Of a DNA stretch of 64,000 nt, positions 24,295 through 35,773 are shown piece by piece. Location of the stretch: the NCBI GenBank assembly GCA_032719365.1, contig CM064861.1, forward strand, positions 94,810,721 to 94,874,720, read 5' to 3'. The notes under the pieces are model-generated. The model ran no database searches. It saw only the letters and a list, made by a program, of their open reading frames with translations, and was not told the DNA's origin. The position numbers and the translations under genes are program-made. Source of the DNA: Prinsepia uniflora. Lineage: Eukaryota > Streptophyta > Magnoliopsida > Rosales > Rosaceae. Each line of letters begins with the position of its first letter. Positions within the stretch are counted from its first letter, which is position 1.

Positions 24295-26215
24295 TTACCG
24301 TATACTTTTATCTTGTCCATTCTGGTAATTTGTAAATGTTGAAATTTCTCCACTCAAACTATTATTAGACAAATCAAGAATTTGAAGGGAACTAAGGTTG
24401 CAGATGCTCGAAAGGATCCCTCCTGTCAATTGATTGTTTGATATGAAAAACACCATTATTGAAGGTTGTGGAGTGGGAAGCTCTCCTACGAGCAAATTGG
24501 AGCGAAGGTCAAGGATAGTTAAATTCCACGGAAGACGATGTTCAATTCCAGTCAACATGTTGTGAGAAAGATTCAAATAGCGCAATGAATCTTTCCCAAC
24601 ATCCAGCTACCAGTCAGGAGTGTCCTTGGATTTGGTTATGTGAAAGGTCTAACGTGTCGAACTTTGGTAAGGCTTTTAGAAAGAGTGGGAACTCACTTAT
24701 GTTGCAAGATGACAAAAGACAATCATACGATAATTCACGCCATGAAATGTTAGTGGGACTTTTGAAACTCAAGGATAGATGGTTAAAGGAAAGATCCAAC
24801 GACCTAAGTCCATGGAATTTTGAGAACTTTTCAAAATCGACAGTGCCCCTCAGTTGATTTCTTTGGAGATCTATGAAGTCCAAAGATGCGCAGGTGAAAA
24901 ACCAAGACGGTATTGTTCCATTGAGTGAGCTATCAGATAAATCGACAAAATTCAAAAGACGGGTAATAGGAGCCACAAGTTGTTGTTTTGAAGAATCATA
25001 CAAAAAAGAGGAATGGGTTGAATCATTAATGAACTTGTGGAAATTGACCCACAAAATTGTTGCCACCAAGATTCAACCAACAAAACTGTTGTCAAGGTCT
25101 AGTTGATTCTAGTATTGACTTATAAATAATTAATTTCAAATTCGAATCCCGATGACATATTGTATGTATAATTTTCAAAAATCTTCATTCCCTATAATAA
25201 AGGAAAAAAAAACCACCAAAGCAGCCCAAGGTTTAAAAGGGTCCATGGTATTTGGCCACCAAAACCATTGTCTGAGAGGTCCAATACCTGGATTTGAGTG
25301 AGATTACCAAGCAATGCAAGATTTAATCCAACACAAATGCAATTCCTCATTTCCAAATATGTCAAAGACTTGAGACTTCTGGTCACATAATACCACTCCA
25401 TGGAGATTTTAGTATTTGAAAGGCCCAACTCCTCGAGTGGACTGCTCCAATTAGGCCTTGGAAGAGAACCTGTAAAGTTTTGGTTCGTACACAACCATAG
25501 TTTGTAAAGGTTTGGTCGGCGGAAAATGCTTGCTGGGAATTTTCCTTCCAAGTTGCAATCAATGAGGTCAAGATATCTTAAAGAAGAAGATAAATTCATG
25601 AAGGAGGATTGAGGTACAACTGAAGACCTGTCAACAAAGGCTAGATCAAGGTCCCTAACATTTGTTAGATTTTGAACAATTCTATTCAAGGTGAGTGCAT
25701 CTAGTGTCAAAGCCGAAGTAGGCATTGCAGGACCTTGCTGGAGATAGAGTGAAACCAACTGGGAAAGGTGAGAGATTTCATAGGGGATTGAGCCACTGAA
25801 GCTAGAGTGAGAGACGTCAAGGTGAGTGATACTTACAGATTCACCAAACTTGGATGAAATATGGGAGCCTCTGAAATCATTGTTAGAGAGGTCCAGCATG
25901 TGAAGATGGTGAAGAGAAAATAGGGAGCTGTTAGAATGAAAAATGCCTTGCAGCCCATCTCAAGTAAGGTTGAGGCCAATCATGTGAGCAACCATGCTTT
26001 CACAGGTGACTCCGCTTACTTGAGGCCAATCATGTGAGCAGTCATGCTTTCACAAGTGACTCCACTCCATGTACAGCAATCTGTTCCTTTCTCCCACGAC
26101 TCTGTCGAGTTATATCCATCGTAAGTGTGAAAAATCGAAAAAGAATTCTTGAATTGAAGCAAAGCAGAGATTTCATCTGGTTGGCATAGGAATTACTCTG
26201 AATAAGAAACAGAAG
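24295..26215 (-). pseudogene. Receptor-like protein (LRR, Cf-type) pseudogene fragment
   Basis: The N-terminal LRR cap reads CQPDEISALLQFKNSF, then WEKGTDCCTWSGVTCE (about 26055-26190, minus). LRRs follow: HLHMLDLSNNDFRGS, LRYLDLIDCNLEGKFP, YLEMRNCICVG and IQVLDLSDNGFGGQIP (25192-25900). More lie at 24614-25069 and 24295-24585 (LQILDLSNNSLSGEI). This is the extracellular part of plant receptor-like proteins used in immunity and development (family knowledge). Damage seen: a stop just before the cap, a 50-bp tandem duplication (25971-26062) that shifts the frame, a TGA in NLT*DGLQGIF, an insertion of about 118 bp near 25085-25205, and loss of all C-terminal repeats, the membrane segment and the tail. 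Confidence 0.88.
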
Positions 26216-26545
26216 ATAAAGAGGAAGAGTTGAATATTATTAATGATGATGAGAAAGTATGGAAACTTTTTTTTTGTTGGACAAGAGCGACTTTCATTCA
26301 TAAAAACCCGAAGGCAAAACGAGAAACTGACCGAAGACAAAGCATGAAATAAGCAGCAAACTAGTTTGAAAAGGAAAGAAAACAAGCAAGGAAAACAAAC
26401 AACCTAGAAAGTTCGATAAACCTTAACCCCGTCACCAACCAGGGAGAGCTCAGACCCACAACAAGGCTTACACAGAAGAATGCCAGGACTAAGTATCCCT
26501 AACCAGCTGAAGGGGGGCTAGAAAGCCCATCGTTGACAACAACTA
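26216..26545. other. Intergenic stretch with possible LINE tail
   Basis: Near 26266-26310 a T run is followed by gttggacaagagcgactttc, which in complement resembles a LINE 3' end. No coding remains were seen. Confidence 0.3.
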
Positions 26546-26789
26546 AATTATATATAGAATTGCTCACCACACAAAAACTAAATTTGTGTAAAAGATATAT
26601 CTTTTAATTCCAAATAGAAAAGATGGGTTGGTTGTCATGGATTTGTATCCCCTCCATACTTTTGAGAAATAAAGAGCCGGAAGAGGATACAAATCCATGA
26701 CAACCAACCCATCTTTTCTATTTGGAAATAAAAGATATATCTATTACACAAAGTTAGTTGTTGTGTGGTGAGCAATCCTATATATAATT
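26546..26789. repeat. 244-bp foldback (near-perfect inverted repeat)
   Basis: The left arm is 26546-26655 and the right arm 26679-26789, around a loop of only about 23 bases. The arms differ at about eight positions over 110 bp. They are identical over roughly 40 bp that include ccaaatagaaaagatggg and gttggttgtcatggatttgt. Transcription would give one long hairpin. No convincing target-site duplication was found, so it may be a MITE, a recent inverted duplication or a small-RNA precursor. Confidence 0.85.
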
Positions 26790-27084
26790 GATGTATTTGT
26801 TGATTTTATTCGTGTAATTTTTTTAAAGATATAATTACATTGAACTCACTTATGTAAAATAGAACTTCTAAAAGACTAGCACAACACGTGACGTCCCCCT
26901 TAAATATGAGTTTGATACCAAAAAAATCTGACTCGCAACTTGTGAAACAATACACACCCACGCTCTAACCACTAAACTAGTGCATAGAATTGTTGACTAA
27001 GTGCTCCATCCATGCCTGTTAGTCTAACTCCAAGGATATTGCAATAGTTGATCAAAACTAATGCATGGAGGACAATCAAATGAT

Positions 27085-27261
27085 AATTATGGAGGAAAAG
27101 CAATAATGAAGTCTTTGATTTTTGGTTTTATTCTTACGTGTTGTATGGAGCATAAATGATAATTATGGAGGAGAAGCAATAATGAAGTCTTTGGTCTTTG
27201 GTTTTATTCTTGCGTGTCTTTGGTCTTTGTTTTTATTCTTGCGTGTTGCATGGAGCAGAAG

Positions 27262-27298
<37 letters not shown>

Positions 27299-27300
27299 AT
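27085..27300 (+). repeat. Tandem repeats around tctttggttttattcttg, ending in (TA)n
   Basis: Two to three diverged units carry tttggttttattctt, gtgttg.atggagca and aattatggaggagaagcaat. They are followed by a (TA)16-type tract at about 27266-27297. A further unit with the same text and another (TA)n tract occurs at 27670-27752. Confidence 0.75.
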
Positions 27301-27716
27301 TATCACACAATTTTTCTCATCACCAAAATAATCATGCACTAATTATGATCTCATCCCTTGTCCCCTTATTTCTTCACACTAAAGCTTCTTATTTGATTGA
27401 TTGTGACACGTGTTATACAAAAGTGTAAATTATGTCGTTATTTCTATGTAACGGTAGTTAGGTTTTACTTCTATTTTGCTACATCCTAGAATTATATAAG
27501 GTTGTAATTATTAGATTATTATTCGAATTCTAATTCCATATTACTTTCTTATTGCTTCCCAAACATTCTTACATTGTCTAAACATTTTTGGTTTCACGCC
27601 ACGTTATCATAATGTTCCATACTCTAAGTGTCAGTCAATTGATAATGATGAAAGAGAGGCAAATAAGTCATTAGTCTTTGGTTTTATTCTTGTATGTTGT
27701 ATAGAGCACAAGCAAT

Positions 27717-27756
<40 letters not shown>

Positions 27757-28618
27757 ATCATCGCCGTTTTTCTTGTACGTTATCATCGCCGTTAAATATG
27801 GCACTCTGAGTTTATCTAGCAAAGCAAAGCCTTTCTTATATTCAAGTTCAAATTTAGGGGAATGTATTCAATTTAGGGGCTGTATTCAATTTAGATTTTA
27901 ATGAGTTTAAAATTTGTTGGGTTTCAACCGATTTTAAATGTTTTTTCTTGATTTTAAGGAGCTTTCATGTGAATTTTGCATTGTTTTTATTATTGATTTA
28001 TAATGATTTTAAAAGTTTTTGTTTTATTTCAAAGAGTTTTCATTTGAATAATTTATGAAACTATAGTATGAATTTTCTATCATTTCGCCCTTATCACCCG
28101 CTACTATAAATTGGAAACCTTGAAAACCACCCATTCAAATTTCTAATTCATTATTTGATTCTTCCCAAACTTTGATTTATATATTTTATTGATAAGAATT
28201 GAAATAGTGCAAAGATTAAAGCTATTGATACTCATAAACCTCCAATTCATCCTTAGATAATACTTGATTACATGCCCAATACTTAACAGAGATCTTGAAA
28301 GAGAACATGTTAGCTACACAGACTCGGGAAGAGAACATGTATACTCAACCAAACATTCTAATTATCAAAAACCAAAAAAAAAATATGAACAATTGATAAA
28401 TAATAGTAACCCTGGCTTCCTCACATGCACTCAAAAGTTCATGAGTAACCCTGGCTTCCTCACATGCACTCAAAAGTTCTACATAGCTAGAGCTATGAAC
28501 GTTTAACGATTAATAATAAATTTAAATAATGACGTTAAAGAAATCAACAAGGAAAAATTAGAAATACGTTTGAATTAGTGAAAGTATTGGCAAAAATTAG
28601 TATTCATCTAGATGCACT
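27301..28618. other. Gene-free stretch
   Basis: Contains the extra repeat unit at 27670-27752. A 37-bp direct duplication around agtaaccctggcttcctcac lies at 28407-28480. A patch near 27870 starts ggggctgtattcaatttaga, like the end of a known type of plant MITE but without a partner end. No gene was found. Confidence 0.4.
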
Positions 28619-28703
28619 TGTTGACTGTAAACGATATCGATATCAATATTTGAAGTAAAATATTCGTAAATTTGATTAGCGATATATCCGCCGATATTTT
28701 CAT
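28619..28703 (+). mobile_element. Isolated right-end fragment of the same hAT family
   Basis: The text from ttgttgactgtaaacgatat through gcgatatatccg matches 14350-14425 of the large hAT element, including the CGATAT-rich subterminal block. It breaks off before the terminal CAATCCTTG. No left end is nearby. Confidence 0.7.
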
Positions 28704-28903
28704 CTACTACATGTTGGCTCTGAGGACACGTGGAATGGCGTGATTGGTGAAAGAGGACGAAGCGCTTCTCGCCAACCATTCCCGCCTCGTAAACAAAGAT
28801 GAATAGAAGCATATCCTCTGAAAAGGCCAATTCGTTTCCTCGGAATCCAATCTCTCAATTCTAAAGATCCACGAGAGCATAAGGCCTCTTCATTTGAATC
28901 GCC

Positions 28904-29319
28904 ATGGCAAATGCAGTGACTGCAGGAGGAGCGAAGCTACTTCACGCCCACTCCGCACGTACCGAACCCAATTCCCGCGTGTCACTTTCTCCCCCTCTGT
29001 TGGTGGCAGCTTCCTGGCCACTAGTGTCCTCCGCCGCTACAACCACCAGCTGCTGCTTCTTCCCTAAGCTGAATTCAAGTTCTGGCCATCGCAACAAACC
29101 GAATCCCTCGGCAATAGCCAAGGCGTCGTCCCAGGAACGTAACAGCCTTGTTCCTTCCGACGACGCTGAAGATGGTGTCTTGCTTGGCACTATGAAATTG
29201 CCTTCCGATACCGATGTTCCGAGATTCCAACTCTTGCTCTTCCAGGTAACACTGCTTCCATGTTCTACACTTACTATTTGAATCAGCAACTCAACCAACA
29301 AAGCTGGAATAGCTCAGTT

Positions 29320-29351
<32 letters not shown>

Positions 29352-29928
29352 AGAGGTTCGACCCCTCTTTCTAGCGAGTTAGGTTAGATTTTTTCTTTTT
29401 GATTTTTTGTTTTTTCATTCAACAGTGGGCAAACAGTCTCTGCCAAGGAGCTAACCTGCCTCTTGCCATGCCTTTGAAGGTACACAATCCACAGTTTTTA
29501 ATCTATATTCTCTTAGATTTATTGGGTGTTCAAGGAAATTCTAGGAAAATATAGTTTTTAATCTCAATTTAGCAACTTGAAATTTCTTTTAAGTAGTTAA
29601 AATTTTTAACAGTCGAAAACTTTGGTGCTGAAGTTCCTAACATCTGTTATACGGACAATTATGTAATGAATTGTACATTATTGCAATGAAACAGGTAGAT
29701 AAAATTGCAGGTGGGACTAGATTAGGGTTTATTACAATTGGGGAGGGGGAGACCGAGGTCCCCGTCTACATAGACTGCTTGGTGTTTCCAGCAAATGCTG
29801 ATTCTGGGCCAGTTTTTCGTGCTTTGAGAAATGGACGCTTAAAGGACAAGACACCGCCCGGTGAGCCAAGAATAATGAGAAGTCTAATGTCGGCTCTTCA
29901 GAAGTCGGTTCAAATCGCTAGGGTGTAA
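28904..29928 (+). CDS. Predicted chloroplast protein, DUF7148-like
   Basis: Three exons: 28904-29245, 29426-29479 and 29695-29928, all phase 0 with GT-AG borders, encoding 209 residues. The first about 75 residues are rich in Ser, Ala, Arg and Pro with few acids, like a plastid transit peptide (inferred). The rest is the conserved part: MKLPSDTDVPRFQLLLFQ, then WANSLCQGANLPLAMPLK, then GTRLGFITIGEGETEVPVYI and PGEPRIMRSLMSALQKSVQI. I recall this as a plant-specific conserved family annotated DUF7148, of unknown function. The family name is from memory and should be checked. A tRNA-Asn gene lies in intron 1 on the same strand. Confidence 0.82.
29303..29376 (+). tRNA. tRNA-Asn(GUU): tRNA-Asn(GUU)
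   Basis: A full 74-base cloverleaf. The acceptor stem GCTGGAA/TTCTAGC has one G-T pair; the D arm is GCTC/GAGC and the anticodon stem TGTGG/CCACA has loop CTGTTAA (anticodon at 29337-29339). The T arm AGAGG/CCTCT closes around TTCGACC. The T stem is fully paired, which suggests a functional gene. A T-rich Pol III stop follows at about 29387. It lies wholly inside intron 1 of the DUF7148-like gene, in the sense direction. Confidence 0.96.
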
Positions 29929-30552
29929 ACAAGTTTGTCATGCATATTTGAGTTCTCACTTCTCAATCTTGTGTTTACATATATATTCGAGTTCTGAATC
30001 TTGTGTTTACATGTGTTTATTTATGTTAAGTAATGCAAATATTATTTGTTTAATTTTAGCTACGAGCTCATAGGCTTTGCCAAATTAGGACATTTTTTAA
30101 TGTCAATGCAGAAAAGGATGATCTGGGTTTGTCAACAAATAGCATAAAAGTTTCTTTTTAGGATGCAGACACAACAATACCGTCACTTGAGATTTTATAT
30201 TGGTTATATTGTTTTAGTTTTATGTCTTCTATGTTGCTAGACCCCATAAGATTGGTTGTATCTTGGGATATTGTTTTTACATTGTTTAGGAGCTCACTAC
30301 AAGGTAATTATCTTTCAATTGTCTTGATTATTTCATTGGTTTCTTCATGCTAAAGAATGAAATTCTAATCATAGCTATTAAAAAAACATACAAAGAAACA
30401 AAATTTTATATCCAGGATCTTCGATGTTGGAAATATGCTTTCGCTATAAGTATCTTGAATCTGAGGCTGAAAATCTCACTGTCCCTTGGTGTTTTATTTA
30501 CTGTAAATAAGAAAGTGTCATTAATTCTTTGATTTGAGAGACGTAAAAGAAA
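29929..30552. other. Spacer between the DUF7148-like gene and the GMC pseudogene
   Basis: Presumed 3' UTR followed by intergenic sequence. Nothing else was recognised. Confidence 0.4.
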
Positions 30553-33052
30553 ATGGAGAAAAAGGAGAAGTTAAAAGGAGGCTTCGGTGATGGACAAGAA
30601 GACAGTTATGATGCAGTTGTTGTGGGGTCTGGCTATGGTGGTTCTGTTGCTGCTTGTTGGTTATCTATGGCAGGTATAAAGGTATGTTTACTTGAGAAAG
30701 GCCGGAGATGGGATGCTAAGGACTTTCCAACTGACAGCTCAAAGATCTTATCAGCAATGAGGATGGAGAACCAGAAACTCAGCATTAGCTTTGGACCAAA
30801 AGATGCTTTGTTCCAGGTTTTTCTCTTTCTTTTTCTTGCTGTTGTCTCATTGTGTTCGATATCGTCTCTCCTGGCTCGTTTTCAATTATGTGCATTTTGT
30901 TGTAATGAAAGCATAGGTCTATGTGCAAAATGATTCTCTAGCAGCAGTTGCCTGTGGCCTTGGAGGAGGCTCACTAGTGAATGCAGGAGTTTTGGTGCCC
31001 ACTCCAATTTGTGCTAGACGGCATCCAAAGTGACCAAAGGAATGGGAAAGAAATTGGGAAAACTGTGAATCTTCTGCATCAACCATGTTGAAAGCACAAA
31101 GTATTCCTGTCAAGTTTCCTATGGCAAAAGTCATGGAAGAAGTTGCTATCGGAGAAATTGGAGAAACTTCTAAGACTCCAGTGAAGCTTAGTGTGGATTT
31201 TGACTCTGAAGAACATCTATCTGATTCAGTGGGTACCTGCTTAGCCTGTGGGAACTGTCTTTCTGGATGTCCTTATAACGCCAAAAGTTCTACCGACAAA
31301 AACTATCTACATTCAGCAATCCAGGCATGTCTTCTTTTATCTGATATGTTATTGAAAAGTCTTTACCTGAATTTAACACCAACGTTGCTGTGAATCAGGC
31401 AGGATGCATTGTCAAAACAGAATGCCAAGTAGAATACGTGGTTAAAAACCTGTGTGAAAATTTCCAATGTGAAGGCAAAATCTGCAGAAGAAATCGAAGA
31501 TGGCTTGTTTACTTAAATGAGATTGATTATATAACCTCTGACTTCGTGATCCTATCAGGTAAGAGATAGTCAAAGGACTTGTCTTCTGAAAACTTTGATG
31601 ATCACAAAGATTTTAACAACTTCTGGACATGGTTTTTGCAGCGGGAGTTATTGGCACAACTAAGATACTCTTTCAGTCACAAATGCAAGGACTCAAACTT
31701 CCAGAAGCACTTGGATCTGGATTCAGCTGCAATGGGAATACTGTGGCTTATCTCGCTGGGAGCCCAGCTCCACTGAAAGGTTATGGATTAGACAGAAAGC
31801 AAGTGTTTAAGGCACCATTTGAAGAAAGGCCCGGGCCATCCATCTCTTCATCTTACACTTCTTCACTCGGTTTTACAATCCTGGTTCAACTCTTTCCTTT
31901 AACTATGTGACTTTAGTTTTTCAGTTTTAATTTGCTAGGGGAATTAACGATGTAGCGTTCACTTATCGGGTGGGAAATCTAGATTGAGTTTAGGTGCCAT
32001 ATATCCTAATCTGAACTTGTACGGAAATGCTTTTATTCATATGATTGACAGAGTGCTGTGCTTCCAACATCTTATCCGACATGCTGTTTAAAGGAATTAC
32101 AACGTATGGATGGCCAGTTGGATACTGGTTTTTTCATGGGATTATAGACAAGATAAAACATATCATAGGTTGTAAAGCAAGCAAGCAATGGTTCTTATTG
32201 CATTGGGACATGATGAAAGTAATGGTAAAATCTTTTTACAAAAAGGCAAAGACAAAATCTGCTTCACTCCACCTCATGATTCCCTTCTCCCACAAAAGAT
32301 TAAAGCTTTCCAAAAGCTCAATAAGAAGATAGGAGGAGTTCTTTTTATGTCAAAATACTGAAGCACAATAGTTCATCTTTTAGGACGTTGCAATACATCA
32401 TCAGATCCTTCAAATGGCGTCTGCAACCCCAACGGGCAGGTTTTTGACTGAGATCATCCCATGACAGTACATCCCGGCCTCTATGTGTGTGATGCTTCTT
32501 TGATCCCATGCTCTGTTGGACTAAATCCATCTCTTACTATCGCGACTGCAGCTGAGCACATAAGTAGGCAACTTGTACAAGATGTTCTCAATTACAAAAG
32601 TAAAGTTATTGAATGTGTTGTCACACCTGTAATCAATGATCAGAGATCGGTGGTTTATGCGAGAGAAACCATGAGAGGTTATGTTGGGGGTATGCCAGTT
32701 ACAGCTTATCTCAAAATGAAGATGAACCGTCAGGACCAGAAGCACTCTGATGAAAGGAAGTTGGGTGTTGAGGAATCACATCCCGGTCTCAGAGGGAAAG
32801 TTGGAGGGCATGTGGAGTGTAGAGCCTTTGAGAAAGATGACTTACATGTGATAGACAGGGACATTAATTTGTGTGAAGTGGATTTTAGAACTCCTTACAC
32901 ACACTATATGCATTATCATCTTCTTCTTGCGGCTTCTACTGGAGCAAGGTATGTGAAACTTCAAAGTTCAATAGATTTTTCTTTGTTTATTTTGTCACAA
33001 TTCAAATGTCAAGGTCGATATCATGGAGTTCCTTGAAAACCTTCTCTTTTAC

Positions 33053-33350
33053 ACATAAGGACACAGTTCTAGACCAAACACCTTCAGACCTTCTACCTCC
33101 TTCTAAACCGTTCTAAAACCCTAATCGTAAAACTCTTAGTCTCAAGCAACACCCTTGATTCCAACAAGGGAAAATAAGTAAACTTTCAATTCTAAAAGTA
33201 GGGTTTGAACTTGGCACGTAACCCACTTGGCTGCCTTGAGGGCGTATAACTAAAATCATAGTTGTAAGAATTTAAAATATGCTTTTGTCTTGGTTGTCAA
33301 AAAAAGTTGATTGTTTTTCTATACAACTTTGGCTATTTATTGTGTCCTTA
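33053..33350 (+). repeat. Intronic repeat bounded by taaggacaca/tgtgtcctta
   Basis: The ends are the inverted pair taaggacaca (near 33055) and tgtgtcctta (near 33340), inside an intron of the GMC/hydrolase pseudogene. Its interior (about 33100-33225) resembles 35480-35870 of a later intron, sharing aaaaccctaa, cccttgatt and gtttgaactt.gtacgtaac-like text. That copy is interrupted by a MITE. Confidence 0.5.
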
Positions 33351-35154
33351 AAAATAATTATCGCTAAGTGGTAACTGTTTCGATGCAGATATGTTCTTGA
33401 GGGAAGAAAGATAATGAATCGTAATCTCTTTCCATTATTTTCTTGGAGGGAGATGACAACACTGCATGTGACGTTTGTAAAAGTTGCTGAGAAAAGCTCA
33501 AAGAATCATGAAACCATGAATTTGAAAGGAGAGTTTAGTATTTCTGTGATGGAGCTTCTTAAGAGCTTCATAAGCCTTGAAGGAAGCAACAAGAGAAGGT
33601 TCATATGCCTCCTATCAGGGGCTCTCTTAAGAACCTATATATTTCAGATACCTCGGATACCTCGAGGCAACCACAAGGACTTAAATCTATCCTATTTTCA
33701 AGATAAATCTTATCCCAGCAGCACTCTCCATGAACTAAATACAGGTAGCATTTTGGTCCATTGCTTGGAAGCCTCTAATTCATACCTCATATAGTTTAAT
33801 TGTCTCAGTTTGCCTTTTCCATTGACGTTATTTGGGCCACATTTAAAATTGTTTATTTGGTGCTTACATAGCGTATTTTAAATGGAAGTTTTGGTCCTTT
33901 GAAGCCCTAAATTTCGCCTACAAAATCAAACCCTAATTCCTCACAAAAGTTTCTAATCCGCTGAAATCAGTCTCGTCTCCCTAAGACTGATTACAAGACT
34001 GATTTCAGCTGGATTGGAAAGCTTTGGTTCATTTGGGGAATTGTTGTTCATTTTTTCAGGCTAAAAACAAGTGAATATGTTTGGAGATTCCCAAGGACCG
34101 CATTTCCTATTGAAATATGCTAGCCTGCCAGGTAGGCACCACATAAACAATTTCAACGAGAACAAGGGATGAAGTTAAATAAAGAAGAAAATTGGGACAC
34201 AATTAAAGAACATAGGGAGCAAATTGAGATATTTTAAAGTTCATTAGGCATTTTGAGATTGATTTATTATGTCTAGGTTGGAAATCCGAATTTTAAGCCA
34301 AAATTCTTTAGGATTGTGTCAAAAAAGCTCAAAATTCAGATTTCGACTTTAAAACTAGGTTTTCTTGTTTTTTTGTTGCTGCTACTAGAGCTCCTAATTT
34401 CATGTCCCATGTATCATGCAGAAGATGGATTCAATATCAGTTGCAGACAATGGAAGTGTCACCATATTTTGTCGCAGCTTAAAGAGTATGATGAACAACA
34501 AAACCCAGTTCTCCTTCTTAATGGATACTCAACTGAGAGTTACTGGCTACCGACTGAGCCGAATGACTTGGTCAGAACCTTAGTTGAACAAGGGCATGAA
34601 ACATGGCTATTGCAATCAAGATTGCACCCTCTGAATCCTTCAAACGATTTTACAATCGAAGATGTAGGAAGATTTGATATCCCTGCTGGTAAACGGTCCT
34701 AAACATATATACTCTTAAGAACTCGTGTAGTGAGTCGTATTACACTGGATTGTATAATCTGTCAAGTTCAAGGTACTTTGAAGGTAAAATTGAATGTTCT
34801 TTCGTTCTAAATACTTTGAATTTGATGAGTTATGCAATCCAACCCATACAATACTCCAAATGAGCAGTAATTGTACTCAACTATTCTTGATTATATTGCA
34901 TGTCAATGAGAATTTTCCAATTGCTTTGCTTATTTTGCAGCAATTAATAAGATCATTAAGTTTCATGGAGCTTGTGTAAAGGTGCATGTAGTTGCACATT
35001 GTGTTGGAGGCTTAGCCATTCACATAGCTATCATGGGAGGTCATGTCTCTGCGACTCGTATAGCCTCGCTTTCATGCACCAACTCTTCAATGTTCTTCAA
35101 GCTTACTCATTTGTCCAGAGTCAAAATGTGGCTTCCTCTCCTGCCAGTGAGCTC

Positions 35155-35184
35155 TCTCTCTCTCTCTCTCTCTTTGCGGTTGAG
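35155..35184 (+). repeat. (CT)n microsatellite
   Basis: About 14 CT units at and just after the exon end in the hydrolase part of the pseudogene. Confidence 0.9.
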
Positions 35185-35503
35185 CTCATATTAACTCTTT
35201 TCTGCTTGAGCCTTAAAAGTTACTAAGGACAACCTAATTTAATATTTGACAGATACGGACAAAAATGCCAACAAATAAGGACAAAAATGCCAAAGAACAA
35301 CCAAAAATACCTCTATCCCCAAGATTTGAAATTGTTGTGTCCTTAAAAAAAAATAGAGTTAATCATTTATAGCTTAAAATTTAGTTCTTTTAGTTTTGGG
35401 CTCCGACCATTACCCGATGGCTAAAACTCTAAGCCAAAAGCTCTCCCACTACCACCCGACAGAAACACTCCCTCCCCTCTCAAAATCTTTTCAAAAACCC
35501 TAA

Positions 35504-35773
35504 GGCCTCATTTACTGGAGGAGAGGGTATTGGGTTAGATAAATACTCAGATCAAGGTATTTGGAAGGTAGAAGTGAATTTTATTTTTTTCGTTGTAAAG
35601 CAAGTTTTCTTTCATAACTAATCCCCTCTCGTCCCTTTCGATGAAAAAACATAGTTTTCGTTCATATCTAATCCCCTCTAGTCCCTTTCAATGAAAAACA
35701 TTCACTTCTACCTTCGTACCTTAACTTTGAGGAGTTATCTAATCCAATATAATCTCTCCCATCAAACGATCTC
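35504..35773. mobile_element. Tourist-like MITE (PIF/Harbinger type), 270 bp
   Basis: The target-site duplication is TAA (35501-35503 and 35774-35776). The ends are GGCCTCATTTACTGGAGGAG and, in complement, GAGATCGTTTGATGGGAGAG. Longer inverted arms share gggttagata and ggtagaagtgaa. TAA duplications with this type of end are the hallmark of Tourist elements. A related intronic repeat at about 33100-33225 has the unfilled site. Confidence 0.8.

Noticed and set aside
26546..26789. Calling the foldback a miRNA gene
   Set aside because: The arms are too long and too perfect for a mature conserved miRNA precursor, and no known miRNA sequence was recognised. Small-RNA data would be needed.
27266..27297. 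CRISPR-like or regulatory array from regular TA repeats
   Set aside because: It is a simple (TA)n microsatellite in a plant nuclear genome; there are no spacers.
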